From Paracoccaceae bacterium (lineage in GTDB: Bacteria; Pseudomonadota; Alphaproteobacteria; Rhodobacterales; Rhodobacteraceae): DNA of 40,204 nucleotides. The translations under genes were made by a program, and so were the position numbers. This document shows, one piece after another, positions 18,101-26,515 of the stretch; position 1 is the stretch's first letter, and each line of letters begins with the position of its first letter. The DNA is taken from assembly GCA_030758115.1 (NCBI GenBank), contig JANREX010000023.1, forward strand, positions 1 to 40,204, written 5' to 3'. The notes under the pieces were generated by a model that made no database searches, had not been told where the DNA came from, and saw only the letters and a list, made by a program, of their open reading frames with translations.

Positions 18101-19984
18101 TCACTCGGCCCATTCCCACGGGCGGGTGAAGGCGCCCAGCACATGGCCCACCTCGTCGTCATGCACGACACCGGTCCGGCCGACACGGGCGACAAGACCG
18201 CGTTTCTTGTCATCGACAACCTCGACCACGCTGGCGTTCAGCCGCGCCTCGTCCAGGGCCGCGTTGTAGACGCGGGTGATGGCGCGCTTGCGCAGGTCGG
18301 GTTTGAAGACCTTGCCCACGGCCGTCTTGGGCAGTTCCGGCAACACTTCGACGAATTTCGGCAAGGCCGCGCGCTCGTGCACATGGATCTTGCAATGCTC
18401 GACCAGTTCGGCCCCCGTTACCGTGCCACCCGCGACCAGTTCGACATAGGCGCAGGGCAGTTCGCCCGCGTGCGCGTCAGGCTGGCCGATGGCACCGGCA
18501 AAGGCCACATCCTTGTGCGCCAGCAGCGCCTCCTCGATCTCGGCCGGGTCGATGTTGTGGCCGCCGCGAATGATCAGGTCCTTGGCGCGGCCCGTGATCC
18601 ACATGTAGCCATCCGGGTCGATCCGGCCCAGATCGCCGGTCCGCAGGAAGCGATCATAGTGGTAGAGATCGCGGTTCTTGTCTTCCTCGGTATAGGTGTT
18701 GCCGGGCCAGACACCGGGGCTGGCGATGCAGATCTCGCCCACCTCATCGGCCGCGCATTCCACCGGCGCACCATCCACGGCCTTGAGAACCTTGACCTCT
18801 GTATAGGGAAAGCGGATGCCCACCGATCCCACCTTCTTTTCGCCGTCCACCGGGTTGACCGACACAAGGCAGGTGGCCTCGGTCAGGCCATAGCCTTCCA
18901 CGATGGTCACGCCGGTCGCCGCCTCGAAGCGCTTGAACAGCTCCAGCGGCAGCGGCGCCGAGCCCGAGAACGATGTCTTCACCGTGGACACATCCGCATC
19001 GACCGGGCGCTGCATCAGCGCCGAAATGGCCGTGGGCACGGTGATGATGAAGGTGATCTTCCAGCGCTCGATCAGCTTCCAGAAATTGTCGAACACGCCC
19101 TCGCCGCGATAGCCCGCAGGCGTCGGAAACACCACATGCGCGCCAGAATAGATCACCGCCATCATGATCACGTGGCAGGCGAAGACGTGGAACATGGGAA
19201 GCGGGCAGATCACGTTGTCTTCGGGCGTATAAAGCAGCGTGCCACCCAGCCAGCCGTTATAGATGATCCCCGAATAGCGATGCTGCGCCACCTTGGGCAT
19301 TCCCGTCGTGCCGCCTGTGTGGAAATAGGCGGCAACACGGTCACCCGTGCTGTCGGCAAAGGCCAGCGTCTTGGGCTGGCGCGCCAGCTCGACGTTGAAA
19401 TTCTTGACATCGGCATGATGGTTGCCGGGGTTCTTGGGGCGTACCAGCGGCACGATCCAGGATTTCGGCGGGGTCAGGTAGCGGTTGAGATCGACCTCGA
19501 GCACCGTGTGCACGCCGGGGGCATGGCGCACAGCCTCGGCGGTCTTTTGCGCCACGTCGGTCTTGGGGAACGCCTTGAGCGTCACGACGACCTTGGCCTT
19601 GGTCTCGCGCAGGATGGCGCCGATCTGCTCAGGCTCCAGCAGCGGGTTGATCGGGTTGATGATCCCCGCGATGGCGCCGCCGAGGATGGTCAGAACGGTC
19701 TCGTTGCAATTGGGCAGCACGCAGGCAACCACGTCGCCCTCGCCGATGCCGAGGCTGCGGAACAGGTTCGCGGCCTGGCAGGTCTTTTCATGCATCTGCG
19801 TCCAGTTCAGGGTTTCGGCCTTGTCGGTCGGACCGCTGAGCAACTGGAACGTGACAGCCTTGCCCAATGGCACCTTGTCGCGGGTCTGGCTCAGCATCTG
19901 ATAGAGGGTCTTGGGCACGTCGCGTTCGGCCCATGGCATCTCGGTTTCAAGCGCGATCGTATCTGCGACAGATGCAAAACCCAT
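18101..19984 (-). CDS. acyl-CoA synthetase (AMP-forming)
   Basis: The 627-residue enzyme belongs to the adenylate-forming acyl-CoA ligases. The AMP-binding P-loop FHTGGTTGMPK (about residues 215-225), the YGLTEAT motif, and the hinge region GRAKDLIIRGGHNIDP are all intact, as is the C-terminal catalytic lysine context PKTAVGKVFKPDLR. It should activate a carboxylic acid to its CoA ester with ATP in the cytoplasm. The acid cannot be deduced, though the length and insertions resemble the roughly 630-residue validated acyl-CoA synthetases rather than acetyl-CoA synthetase. ATG 19984 has GGGAGG upstream; an in-frame extension to 20131 is not family-like. It stands alone, apart from a possible link to the channel gene downstream. 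Confidence 0.9.
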   Translation of the reverse strand: MGFASVADTIALETEMPWAERDVPKTLYQMLSQTRDKVPLGKAVTFQLLSGPTDKAETLNWTQMHEKTCQAANLFRSLGIGEGDVVACVLPNCNETVLTILGGAIAGIINPINPLLEPEQIGAILRETKAKVVVTLKAFPKTDVAQKTAEAVRHAPGVHTVLEVDLNRYLTPPKSWIVPLVRPKNPGNHHADVKNFNVELARQPKTLAFADSTGDRVAAYFHTGGTTGMPKVAQHRYSGIIYNGWLGGTLLYTPEDNVICPLPMFHVFACHVIMMAVIYSGAHVVFPTPAGYRGEGVFDNFWKLIERWKITFIITVPTAISALMQRPVDADVSTVKTSFSGSAPLPLELFKRFEAATGVTIVEGYGLTEATCLVSVNPVDGEKKVGSVGIRFPYTEVKVLKAVDGAPVECAADEVGEICIASPGVWPGNTYTEEDKNRDLYHYDRFLRTGDLGRIDPDGYMWITGRAKDLIIRGGHNIDPAEIEEALLAHKDVAFAGAIGQPDAHAGELPCAYVELVAGGTVTGAELVEHCKIHVHERAALPKFVEVLPELPKTAVGKVFKPDLRKRAITRVYNAALDEARLNASVVEVVDDKKRGLVARVGRTGVVHDDEVGHVLGAFTRPWEWAE

Positions 19985-20093
19985 CTCGGTCCTCCCTTGC
20001 GGGCCGCAACGCGGCCCATGTCTCATCCTCGGGCGGTAATGTGTAAGCGTTTGCGCCCGGATACAAGAGCGAGGGTGACAAGATGGCGTGACG

Positions 20094-20228
20094 TCAGGGC
20101 CGAACCGGCCGGTCGTCGTGACCACAGGCAAAGGGCACGAAGGGGCAGGCCCTGCCTTCGTTCATCGTCAGCAGGTCAGCCATGACGATCTGTTCCTGCG
20201 TGATGGGGCAGATCCGGCACTGTGACAC
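20094..20228 (-). CDS. possible small cysteine-rich protein
   Basis: A 44-codon frame begins at GTG 20228 and ends at TGA 20094, in a stretch that otherwise holds no gene. Most of its codons end in G or C, as expected for coding sequence here. It has five cysteines in two clusters: CRIC at residues 4-7, and a later Cys-Pro...Ala-Cys-Gly-His group near 28-38. The CxxC and CGH spacing would suit a metal site. A second start at ATG 20183 is possible. I do not recognise it and no ribosome binding site is obvious, so this is weakly supported. The rest of 19985-20315 shows nothing else. Confidence 0.25.
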   Translation of the reverse strand: MSQCRICPITQEQIVMADLLTMNEGRACPFVPFACGHDDRPVRP

Positions 20229-20315
20229 ACATCCGTCCGCGACCAGATCCCGGCTCTTTGCAACACACCACGGACGACCCCATTTGCCCCCCCAAGAGCA
20301 AAGGCAGGCACTGCG

Positions 20316-20897
20316 CTACCCTTTGCGGCGTTCCACAAAACTGCCCACCCTGCCTGCCAGACCTGCGATCAGTGACAGGACCAGACAGGCCATTGCTGCC
20401 GTCAGCAAGGCGAACTTGACCGCAGCGGCACTGGAATAAGCCAGGGCCAGGAACTGCGGGATCGCCTCGGGCCGGGCCAGCATCGCGAAGGACAGCAGAT
20501 TCTCCAACGCGTCGAAACTGGCCCCCGCCACACCAAGGATCGCCGCAGCCAGACCCAGCCGCCAGCCCCAGCCACCCGCGCGGTTGATCTTCCCACCCAA
20601 TCGCGCCGCAAGCAGCCCAAAGAACACGGCAACCGCCATTACCGAAACGATGAACCCGAAATCGATGAACTGGGTCTGCCAATAGATCGGCAATGTCCCG
20701 GCGTCGCGCATATGGGCATAATAGCCCTCGATGATCTGTGCATCGAAAGCCAGCTGTCCGGTTGCATAGTCAACAGGGTGGCTTGATGCCGCATAGCTGG
20801 CGTCCAACCGGGCCTTGACCCATTGAAACCCACCAAAAGCAAGGGCCGAGGCCGCCAGATGGACGACCAGCGGTGTGCGGATAACTGCCGAAAACAT
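20316..20897 (-). CDS. membrane protein divergent from marR
   Basis: This unrecognised 193-residue protein has a hydrophobic N-terminal segment (VIRTPLVVHLAASALAFGGF). About three further membrane segments follow (near FGFIVSVMAVAVFFGLLAA, then LGLAAAILGVAGASFDAL, then AAVKFALLTAAMACLVLS), and the C-terminal tail is basic. ATG 20897 was chosen because GGAG lies six bases upstream; ATG 20909 in the same frame would put that site inside the gene. It is divergent from a MarR regulator over a clear operator, so it is probably the regulated target. The ligand or stress and the protein's activity are unknown. It is too short for a typical drug exporter. Confidence 0.65.
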   Translation of the reverse strand: MFSAVIRTPLVVHLAASALAFGGFQWVKARLDASYAASSHPVDYATGQLAFDAQIIEGYYAHMRDAGTLPIYWQTQFIDFGFIVSVMAVAVFFGLLAARLGGKINRAGGWGWRLGLAAAILGVAGASFDALENLLSFAMLARPEAIPQFLALAYSSAAAVKFALLTAAMACLVLSLIAGLAGRVGSFVERRKG

Positions 20898-20909
20898 ACG
20901 ATTCTCCAT

Positions 20910-20945
20910 TTTACATTCCACGGAATGTTTTTTACATTCCGCGTT
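20910..20945. promoter_or_regulatory. marR operator and promoter
   Basis: ACATTCC (20913-20919) and GGAATGT (20922-20928) form a perfect inverted repeat with a 2-bp spacer. A third ACATTCC half-site lies at 20934-20940, exactly 21 bp after the first. For marR, TTTACA (20910-20915) and TACATT (20933-20938), spaced by 17, form a -35/-10 overlapping both sites, with a start near 20945. Such overlap would allow MarR to repress itself and the divergent membrane-protein gene. Binding is inferred from symmetry and position. Confidence 0.65.
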
Positions 20946-21434
20946 ATGCAAAGCAACCAGAAAACGCAGCAGCCTCCTCTTCCCGCCCGTTTCGGCCAGC
21001 AATTGGGGATCGTGACGTCGCTCTATCGTGGGCTTATCGAACGGCTTCTTGCGCCGCATGATGTGACATGGGCGCAATTTGCGCTGCTGCTTCATCTGGC
21101 GCGGCAGGGTCGCCCCAGCCGAATCTCGGATATCGCCCATGCGATCGAGGTCACCCAACCAGCCGTGACCAAGGTGGTGCAGAAGTTCCACAGACAGAAC
21201 CTGGTCGAGATCGCGCGCGATGACCACGACGCCCGCAACCGGCCCGTGCGCATCACCGCACTTGGGCTTGAGCGTCTCACGGCGATACAAGGCTCCTTCG
21301 GCCCCATGTTCAATGACCTGCTGGCGGGCTGGCCCGAGCAGGAGCTGGAGCGGCTGATCATCGATCTGACACGGATCACCCAAAGGCTGACCGAGATGAA
21401 CAAGGCAGCATCAGGTCGCGATGAGGCAGAATAG
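20946..21434 (+). CDS. MarR-family transcriptional regulator
   Basis: The 162-residue protein has the MarR winged helix-turn-helix core: VTWAQFALLLHLARQG, then RISDIAHAIEVTQPAVTKVV as the recognition helices, and the wing RDDHDARNRPVRIT with the family D-x-R pattern. Helices before and after form the dimer interface. MarR proteins bind palindromic operators and are released by small ligands or oxidation. The operator immediately upstream (20913-20940) supports autoregulation and control of the divergent gene. ATG 20946 has no ribosome binding site and sits at the predicted transcript start, which suggests a leaderless mRNA. The earlier in-frame start at 20823 would run through the operator and is unlikely. 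Confidence 0.9.
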   Translation: MQSNQKTQQPPLPARFGQQLGIVTSLYRGLIERLLAPHDVTWAQFALLLHLARQGRPSRISDIAHAIEVTQPAVTKVVQKFHRQNLVEIARDDHDARNRPVRITALGLERLTAIQGSFGPMFNDLLAGWPEQELERLIIDLTRITQRLTEMNKAASGRDEAE

Positions 21435-21475
21435 TCTCGCGCGAGCGTCGCCGTTTCCCGCCCCCCCCGCCGGGG

Positions 21476-21940
21476 TCAGCCGCCGAATATATCCGCGAAT
21501 GTGTCGCGCATGGCATAGATCGTCGATGCGATCACCAGCGCGCCGACGATCATCATGATCGCAAAGGCGAAAAGCTGGATGCCGATGGCGGCGGCGCCAA
21601 GCCCGATCCCCGATAGCGCGGCGCGCCTGTGCTCATGCCGGATCAGGCTGGCCACGCCAAGCACCACGGCAAGTCCGGCAAGCACGCCCACGGCAACCGC
21701 AAGGTGATCGTCGATGGTGCGCGGGATCGCGACGGGTTCCGGTTGCGGCTGACCGGCGACGGACCGCGCGGCGGATCTCGCGATCTCGGCCGCCATCTCG
21801 CCGATGCTGACGCCGGCCGATTGCTGCGGGGCGAAAGGCCCGGCCCAGAACAACACAAGCGTCAGGATCAGTGCCGCAGCACCGGCGGCAAAGCCGGACC
21901 AACCAAAGGGCGCGCGAGCGACGGACGATGTGTCGGACAT
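21476..21940 (-). CDS. hypothetical membrane protein
   Basis: I do not recognise this 154-residue protein. It has one hydrophobic segment near the N terminus (FGWSGFAAGAAALILTLVLF). A polar loop of about 50 residues rich in Ala, Pro and Gln follows, then two more membrane segments (AVAVGVLAGLAVVLGVASLI, and a long one ending IMMIVGALVIASTIYAM). No catalytic motif is visible. ATG 21940 has GGAG 11 bases upstream; a longer frame to 22039 adds unconvincing sequence. It converges on marR with a 41-bp gap that holds a run of eight C residues and no good terminator. Confidence 0.6.
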   Translation of the reverse strand: MSDTSSVARAPFGWSGFAAGAAALILTLVLFWAGPFAPQQSAGVSIGEMAAEIARSAARSVAGQPQPEPVAIPRTIDDHLAVAVGVLAGLAVVLGVASLIRHEHRRAALSGIGLGAAAIGIQLFAFAIMMIVGALVIASTIYAMRDTFADIFGG

Positions 21941-22083
21941 GGGATGCGTTGCTCCATTTCTGTGACACCGCGCTGATACAGACATTTTATGGCATGAATT
22001 GGACGCCAATCCGGTCGCAGAGCGCGCAAGGGCCCGCAATCCACCCGGATATGTCCCATCACGGGACAGCCCTGAAAGCCCGG

Positions 22084-22110
22084 AAAAGAAAAGGCCGCCC
22101 GAAGGCGGCC
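22084..22110 (-). terminator. rho-independent terminator after LysM gene
   Basis: Read leftward, GGCCGCC-TTCG-GGCGGCC forms a 7-bp stem with a stable UUCG-type tetraloop, followed by TTTTCTTTT. It lies 21 bp after the stop of the BON-LysM gene. This is the clearest intrinsic terminator in the window. Confidence 0.88.
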
Positions 22111-22131
22111 CCTGCCCGTCATCCTTGCAGA

Positions 22132-22560
22132 TCAGGCGGACTTGCCACCGGGGATCCGCAGGACCTGACCGGGATAGATCTTGTCCGGATGGGTCAGCAT
22201 CGGCTTGTTGGCCTCGAAGATTTCGGGATAGCGGTTGGCGCTGCCCAGCGTCTTCTTCGCGATGGCCGACAGGGTGTCACCCTTCTCGACCGTATGGAAC
22301 ACGGCATCATCGGCCTCGGCCGCTTCGACCTCGGCCACGCCTTCGACATTGCCGACGGCGAGGATCACCTTCTCGCGCTCCTCGGCAGACAGCGCGCCGC
22401 CCGACACGGTGACCTTGTCACCCTCGACGGTGATCTCGGCACCCTTTGTATCCAGGCCCAGATCGGCCACTTCCTTCTTCAGCGCCTCGGCGCTGGGGGC
22501 AGCATCCCCGCCGCCCGCGACCTTCTTGCCTGATTTCTTCCAGAAATTGAAAAGCCCCAT
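22132..22560 (-). CDS. BON-LysM domain protein (Kbp/YgaU-like)
   Basis: The 142-residue protein has a BON domain at about 25-82 and a LysM domain at about 87-138 (HTVEKGDTLSAIAKKTLGSA, then a DKIYPGQVLRIP end). This is the architecture of E. coli Kbp/YgaU, a small cytoplasmic K+-binding protein. There is no signal peptide, although LysM would otherwise suggest peptidoglycan contact, so cytoplasmic placement follows the Kbp family. K+ binding is carried over by similarity only. It is a monocistronic unit with an intrinsic terminator. Confidence 0.88.
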   Translation of the reverse strand: MGLFNFWKKSGKKVAGGGDAAPSAEALKKEVADLGLDTKGAEITVEGDKVTVSGGALSAEEREKVILAVGNVEGVAEVEAAEADDAVFHTVEKGDTLSAIAKKTLGSANRYPEIFEANKPMLTHPDKIYPGQVLRIPGGKSA

Positions 22561-22658
22561 ATGTCCGTTCCTTCACTCAAACTCCCCCTCGCGGAATGCC
22601 GAGGGTTTCTTACCGCCTAGACTTTCGGATAGGTCACAGGTGTCTGGCAAGCGCTAAT

Positions 22659-24452
22659 TCACGCCGCATGCACCCCATCGGTGAACTGAAGCCGCGCAAG
22701 GCGCGCATAAAGCCCGCCTTCGGCCACCAGCGCATCATGCGTGCCCTGCGCCACGATGCGCCCGCCATCCAGCACGATGATGCGATCGGCCTTCTTCACG
22801 GTCGCCAGCCTGTGCGCCACGATGATCGTGGTACGCCCCTGCGACAGGGCATCGACCGCCTGCTGCACGGCGCGTTCGCTTTCGGCATCCAGCGCCGATG
22901 TCGCCTCGTCCAGCAGCAGCACGGGGGCATCACGCAGAATGGCACGGGCAATGGCGATGCGCTGCTTCTGCCCGCCCGACAGCATCACGCCGCGTTCGCC
23001 GACCTGTGCGCCATAGCCTTCGGGCAGCGCCATGATGAAGTCATGCGCGGCCGCGGCCTTCGCCGCCGCCTCGACCTCGGCATCGGTGGCATCGGGCCGG
23101 CCAAAGCGGATATTCTCGCGCGCGGTCGTGGCAAAGATCACCGGATCCTGCGGCACCAGCGCCATGTGGCGGCGGAAGTCCTCGCGCCGGATGGCATCCA
23201 GCGCCACGCCATCCAGCAGGATGCGCCCCGCGCTGGGATCGTAAAAGCGCAGCAGCGTCTGGATGATCGTGGTCTTGCCCGCGCCCGAGGGGCCCACCAG
23301 CGCGACGGTCTCGCCCGGTTCGATCACCAGATCGACATGGTCCAGCGCCGGGATCTCGGGTCGGGCGGGATAGCGGAAACTCACACCTTCATAGACGATA
23401 CGCCCGCGCACGGGCGAAGGCAGCGGCAAGGGGGTCGCCGGGTCCTTGACCGGATCATCGGCATCCAGCAACTCGGCCAGACGTTCCGTCGCCCCCGCCG
23501 CGCGCTGCAATTCGCCCCAGATTTCCGACAGCGCGCCCACGGCCCCCGCCACCATCACCGCATAGATCACGAACTGGATCAGCGCGCCCGCGGACATCGC
23601 ACCCGCGCGCACATCCCGCGCGCCCATCCAGAGCACGCCGACAATCCCGGTGAAGACCAGGAAGATCACGATCACGGTCATCAGGGCGCGGGTGTTCACC
23701 CGCTTGCGCGCCGCGTCATAGCTCAGTTCGGTCACATCGCCGAAGGCGCGGCGCGTGGCCTCTTCATGGGTGAAGGCCTGCACGGTCTGCACGCTCGACA
23801 ACGCCTCGGAGGCATTGCCGGAGCTGGCCGCGATCCAGTCCTGGTTCTCGCGGCTGAGCACGCGCAGGCGCCGCCCCAGCACCAGGATCGGCACGATCAC
23901 CGCCGGCACGATCAGCAGCACAAGCCCCGTCAGCTTGGACGAGGTGAAAAGCATCAGCACCAGACCACCGATGAACAGCAGCAGGTTGCGCAGCGCGATC
24001 GAGATGGACGATCCGATGACCGACTGGATCAGCGTCGTATCCGTGGTGATCCGGCTGAGGACCTCGCCCGTCATGATGTTTTCGTAAAAGGCCGGGGACA
24101 TGCCCAGCACCCGGTCGAACACCGCCTTGCGGATATCGGCCACGACCCGTTCGCCCAGCCACGTGACCAGCAGGTAGCGCAGCCCCGTGCCCAGCGCCAG
24201 CAGACCCGCGATGCCCAGGGCTGCGGTGAAATAGATATCCAGAAGCGCGCCATCCTCGGCGTTGAAATTGTCCACGACGCGGCGCACGGCCAGCGGCAGT
24301 ACCAGCGAGACGCAGGCGGTCAACACCAGCGCCAGAATGGCCGCGACAAGCAGCGGCCGATAGGGACGCAGAAATGGCCAAAGGGCGGCCAGCGCGCCGA
24401 TATGTTTCGATTTCGCGCGTTCCTGCTCGGCTGTGATCCCCGGTGCGGCCAT
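22659..24452 (-). CDS. ABC exporter, fused permease and ATPase (MsbA-like)
   Basis: The 597-residue half-transporter has an N-terminal six-helix transmembrane domain (about residues 30-310) fused to a nucleotide-binding domain. The Walker A GPSGAGKTT lies near 385-393, the signature LSGGQKQR near 490, and the Walker B VLLLDEATSALD follows, with the H-loop IVAHRLATVKKADR. It functions as a homodimer or heterodimer exporting lipids, peptides or drugs. The ABCB/MsbA-type sequence does not reveal the substrate. ATG 24452 has a plausible site (AAGGAAAAG) upstream. It is unlinked to the downstream genes and divergent from the ABC importer operon across 218 bp. Confidence 0.92.
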   Translation of the reverse strand: MAAPGITAEQERAKSKHIGALAALWPFLRPYRPLLVAAILALVLTACVSLVLPLAVRRVVDNFNAEDGALLDIYFTAALGIAGLLALGTGLRYLLVTWLGERVVADIRKAVFDRVLGMSPAFYENIMTGEVLSRITTDTTLIQSVIGSSISIALRNLLLFIGGLVLMLFTSSKLTGLVLLIVPAVIVPILVLGRRLRVLSRENQDWIAASSGNASEALSSVQTVQAFTHEEATRRAFGDVTELSYDAARKRVNTRALMTVIVIFLVFTGIVGVLWMGARDVRAGAMSAGALIQFVIYAVMVAGAVGALSEIWGELQRAAGATERLAELLDADDPVKDPATPLPLPSPVRGRIVYEGVSFRYPARPEIPALDHVDLVIEPGETVALVGPSGAGKTTIIQTLLRFYDPSAGRILLDGVALDAIRREDFRRHMALVPQDPVIFATTARENIRFGRPDATDAEVEAAAKAAAAHDFIMALPEGYGAQVGERGVMLSGGQKQRIAIARAILRDAPVLLLDEATSALDAESERAVQQAVDALSQGRTTIIVAHRLATVKKADRIIVLDGGRIVAQGTHDALVAEGGLYARLARLQFTDGVHAA

Positions 24453-24670
24453 TCATCTTTTCCTTCTTGTCCTGCGCAAGCGGTTTAAGCCCTGGGGCGG
24501 CGCGGGGCAAGCGGCTGTCCTGTCGCGGGTCATTTGTCCCTGGACCTGCGGCTTTAGCGGGTTGATTTCCCCGAACGATCCCGCACTATGGCAGCCCCGG
24601 CAGGGTCAAGAGACGGCGCTTTGTCATGCCGCGCGCCTGCCGCAGGACAATCATGTGGGGAGGAGACCCG

Positions 24671-25684
24671 ATGACCACTTTGACACGCCGCGGGGCCATG
24701 GGCCTTTTGGGCGGGGCGGCCGCCCTGCCGATGCTGGGCCGTCCGGCCCTTGCCAATACGAAACTCAATATCGGTGCGCTGAACTTCACCAGCCATGCCG
24801 CCAGCTTTGTCGCCTATGAGCGGGGCTATTTCGCCGAAGAGGGCTTTGACGTCGAGTTCAAGTTCTTCCAGGCTGCCCAGCCGATGGCGGTGGCGATCGC
24901 ATCGGGTGACGCCGACTATGCCGTCACGGCGATTTCGGGCGGGCTTATCTCGCTGGCCGAAAAGGGCGCGGTCAAGGTGATCGGCGGCTCGCTGTCCGAG
25001 GAAAAGGGCATCGACGGGCAGAAGATCCTGGCCTCTGACGCAGCCTACCAGGCGGGCCTGACCAGCCCCGCGATGCTGGGCGGCAAGAAATTCGGCGTGA
25101 CGCAGGCGGGATCGTCCTTCCATTACATGGGCTCCAAGATCGCCGCCGCCGAAGGCGTCGAGGTGGAATTCGTGCCGCTGCAGAAAGTGGGCGCCGTGAT
25201 CGGCGCGCTGAAGACCGGCCAGATCGACGCCTGGACCATCGTGCCGCATATCGCCAAGCCCCTGGCCGCCGGCCCCGAGGTGCATATCATCGGCGATGTG
25301 GCCGATTACCTGCCCGACTACCAGGTCACGACAATCTTCACGTCCGCCACCAATGCCGGTGCCGAGCGCGCCAAGACCGAGGCCGTTCTGCGCGCCCTGT
25401 CGAAGGGGGCCGCCGATTTCAACGCGGCACTGATCGACAAGACCACCTCTGCCGATGAAATGGAGGAGATGGTCAAGCTGATCCACAAATACGTCAATGC
25501 CGACAAACCCTATGACGCGGCGCGCGGGTCGATCATCAACGGCGCAATGCGCCTGAACGCGGATGCGGCGCTGAACACGACCTCGGTCAAGGATCAGCTG
25601 GACTGGTTCATCGCCGAGGGGCTGGTCAAGGACAGCATCACGATGGATGTGCTGGTCGATCCGTCCTACGTGCAGACGATGTAA
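24671..25684 (+). CDS. ABC transporter substrate-binding protein (NitT/TauT type)
   Basis: The 337-residue periplasmic binding protein has a signal peptide (MTTLTRRGAMGLLGGAAALPM and on to about residue 28), which with its RR is possibly Tat. It has a typical NMT1/SsuA-like fold (LNIGALNFTSHAASFVAYERGYFAEEG is the N-terminal lobe opening). GGGGAGGAG supports the start at ATG 24671. Ligands of this family include alkanesulfonates, nitrate, thiamine precursors and aromatics, and the sequence does not choose. It begins the importer operon with ATPase and permease downstream. A 10-bp hairpin sits in the intergenic gap to the ATPase. Confidence 0.88.
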   Translation: MTTLTRRGAMGLLGGAAALPMLGRPALANTKLNIGALNFTSHAASFVAYERGYFAEEGFDVEFKFFQAAQPMAVAIASGDADYAVTAISGGLISLAEKGAVKVIGGSLSEEKGIDGQKILASDAAYQAGLTSPAMLGGKKFGVTQAGSSFHYMGSKIAAAEGVEVEFVPLQKVGAVIGALKTGQIDAWTIVPHIAKPLAAGPEVHIIGDVADYLPDYQVTTIFTSATNAGAERAKTEAVLRALSKGAADFNAALIDKTTSADEMEEMVKLIHKYVNADKPYDAARGSIINGAMRLNADAALNTTSVKDQLDWFIAEGLVKDSITMDVLVDPSYVQTM

Positions 25685-25705
25685 GCCCACGGGCGCATGA
25701 CAACA

Positions 25706-25731
25706 GGGCGGTGCGTTCCCGCGCGCCGCCC
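25706..25731 (+). other. intercistronic stem-loop after binding-protein gene
   Basis: GGGCGGTGCG (25706-25715) pairs with CGCGCCGCCC (25722-25731) to make a 10-bp stem with one G-U pair and a 6-base loop. It lies 21 bp after the binding-protein stop, with no U-tract. It may protect the upstream mRNA so that more binding protein than ATPase and permease is made. Confidence 0.55.
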
Positions 25732-25747
25732 CATGGGAACAGCCATC

Positions 25748-26515
25748 ATGGATCTTCACCTCGACCGTCTCTCGCACCGCTATGGCGCGGTCGAGGTCCT
25801 GTCCGACATCAGCCTGACCATCCCGCAGGGTCGGATCGTCTGCATCGTCGGGCCGTCGGGCTGCGGCAAGTCCACGCTGTTGCGGATGATCGGCGGGCTG
25901 GAACGGCCCGATGCGGGTGCGGTTCTGCAACAGGGCGACGCGCCCGATGGCTGCCTGAACCCCTTGACCTTCGTGTTCCAGGATTTCGCGCTGCTGCCCT
26001 GGCGGACGGTGGCGGGCAATGTCGAACTGGTCCTCGAGGATCATCCCCTGCCCCGCGACCGGCGCGACCGGATCGTGGCCGATGTGCTGGCACGCACCAA
26101 GCTGTCGGATTTCCGCGACGCGCTGCCCAAGCAGCTGTCGGGCGGCATGAAGCAGCGCGTGGCCATTGCCCGTGCGCTGGCGGTGAACCCTGCCGTGATG
26201 CTGATGGACGAGCCTTTGTCCGCACTCGACGCGCAGACGCGCGAATTGCTGATGGACGACCTGATCGCGCTCTGGACGCGCGCGCCCTTCACCGCCGTCT
26301 ATGTCACGCATAACCTGGCCGAAGCCGTGCGTCTGGGTCACCGCATCGTGGTGCTGTCGCGCCGCCCCGGCCGCATCCGCGAGGTGGTCAGCATCGACAC
26401 GCCGCTGGCCGCGCGTCGCGCGGGCGATCCGGCACTCGAGGCGCATCAGGCGCGCCTCTGGCAATTGATGCGCGACGAGGCCGAGGCCGCCGACAAGGAG
26501 CTGGGCGATGTCTGA
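25748..26515 (+). CDS. ABC transporter ATP-binding protein (SsuB/TauB type)
   Basis: The 255-residue ATPase has the Walker A GPSGCGKST at 35-43, Q-loop FVFQD at 76-80, the signature LSGGMKQ at 130-136, Walker B MLMDEP at 151-156, and the H-loop TVYVTHNLAEA region typical of the NitT/TauT subgroup. It energises import by the permease encoded next. ATG 25748 is the preferred start since the domain begins there; ATG 25733 in the same frame, overlapping the hairpin's edge, is an alternative. It overlaps the permease gene by 8 bp. Confidence 0.92.
   Translation: MDLHLDRLSHRYGAVEVLSDISLTIPQGRIVCIVGPSGCGKSTLLRMIGGLERPDAGAVLQQGDAPDGCLNPLTFVFQDFALLPWRTVAGNVELVLEDHPLPRDRRDRIVADVLARTKLSDFRDALPKQLSGGMKQRVAIARALAVNPAVMLMDEPLSALDAQTRELLMDDLIALWTRAPFTAVYVTHNLAEAVRLGHRIVVLSRRPGRIREVVSIDTPLAARRAGDPALEAHQARLWQLMRDEAEAADKELGDV

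Noticed and set aside
18041-20185. A 714-codon open frame on the + strand opposite the acyl-CoA synthetase gene
   Set aside because: It is antisense to a well-supported enzyme and its His/Gly/Arg-rich translation is typical of shadow frames.
22596-24488. A 630-codon open frame on the + strand opposite the ABC exporter
   Set aside because: It is a shadow of the exporter gene, which has all ABC motifs.
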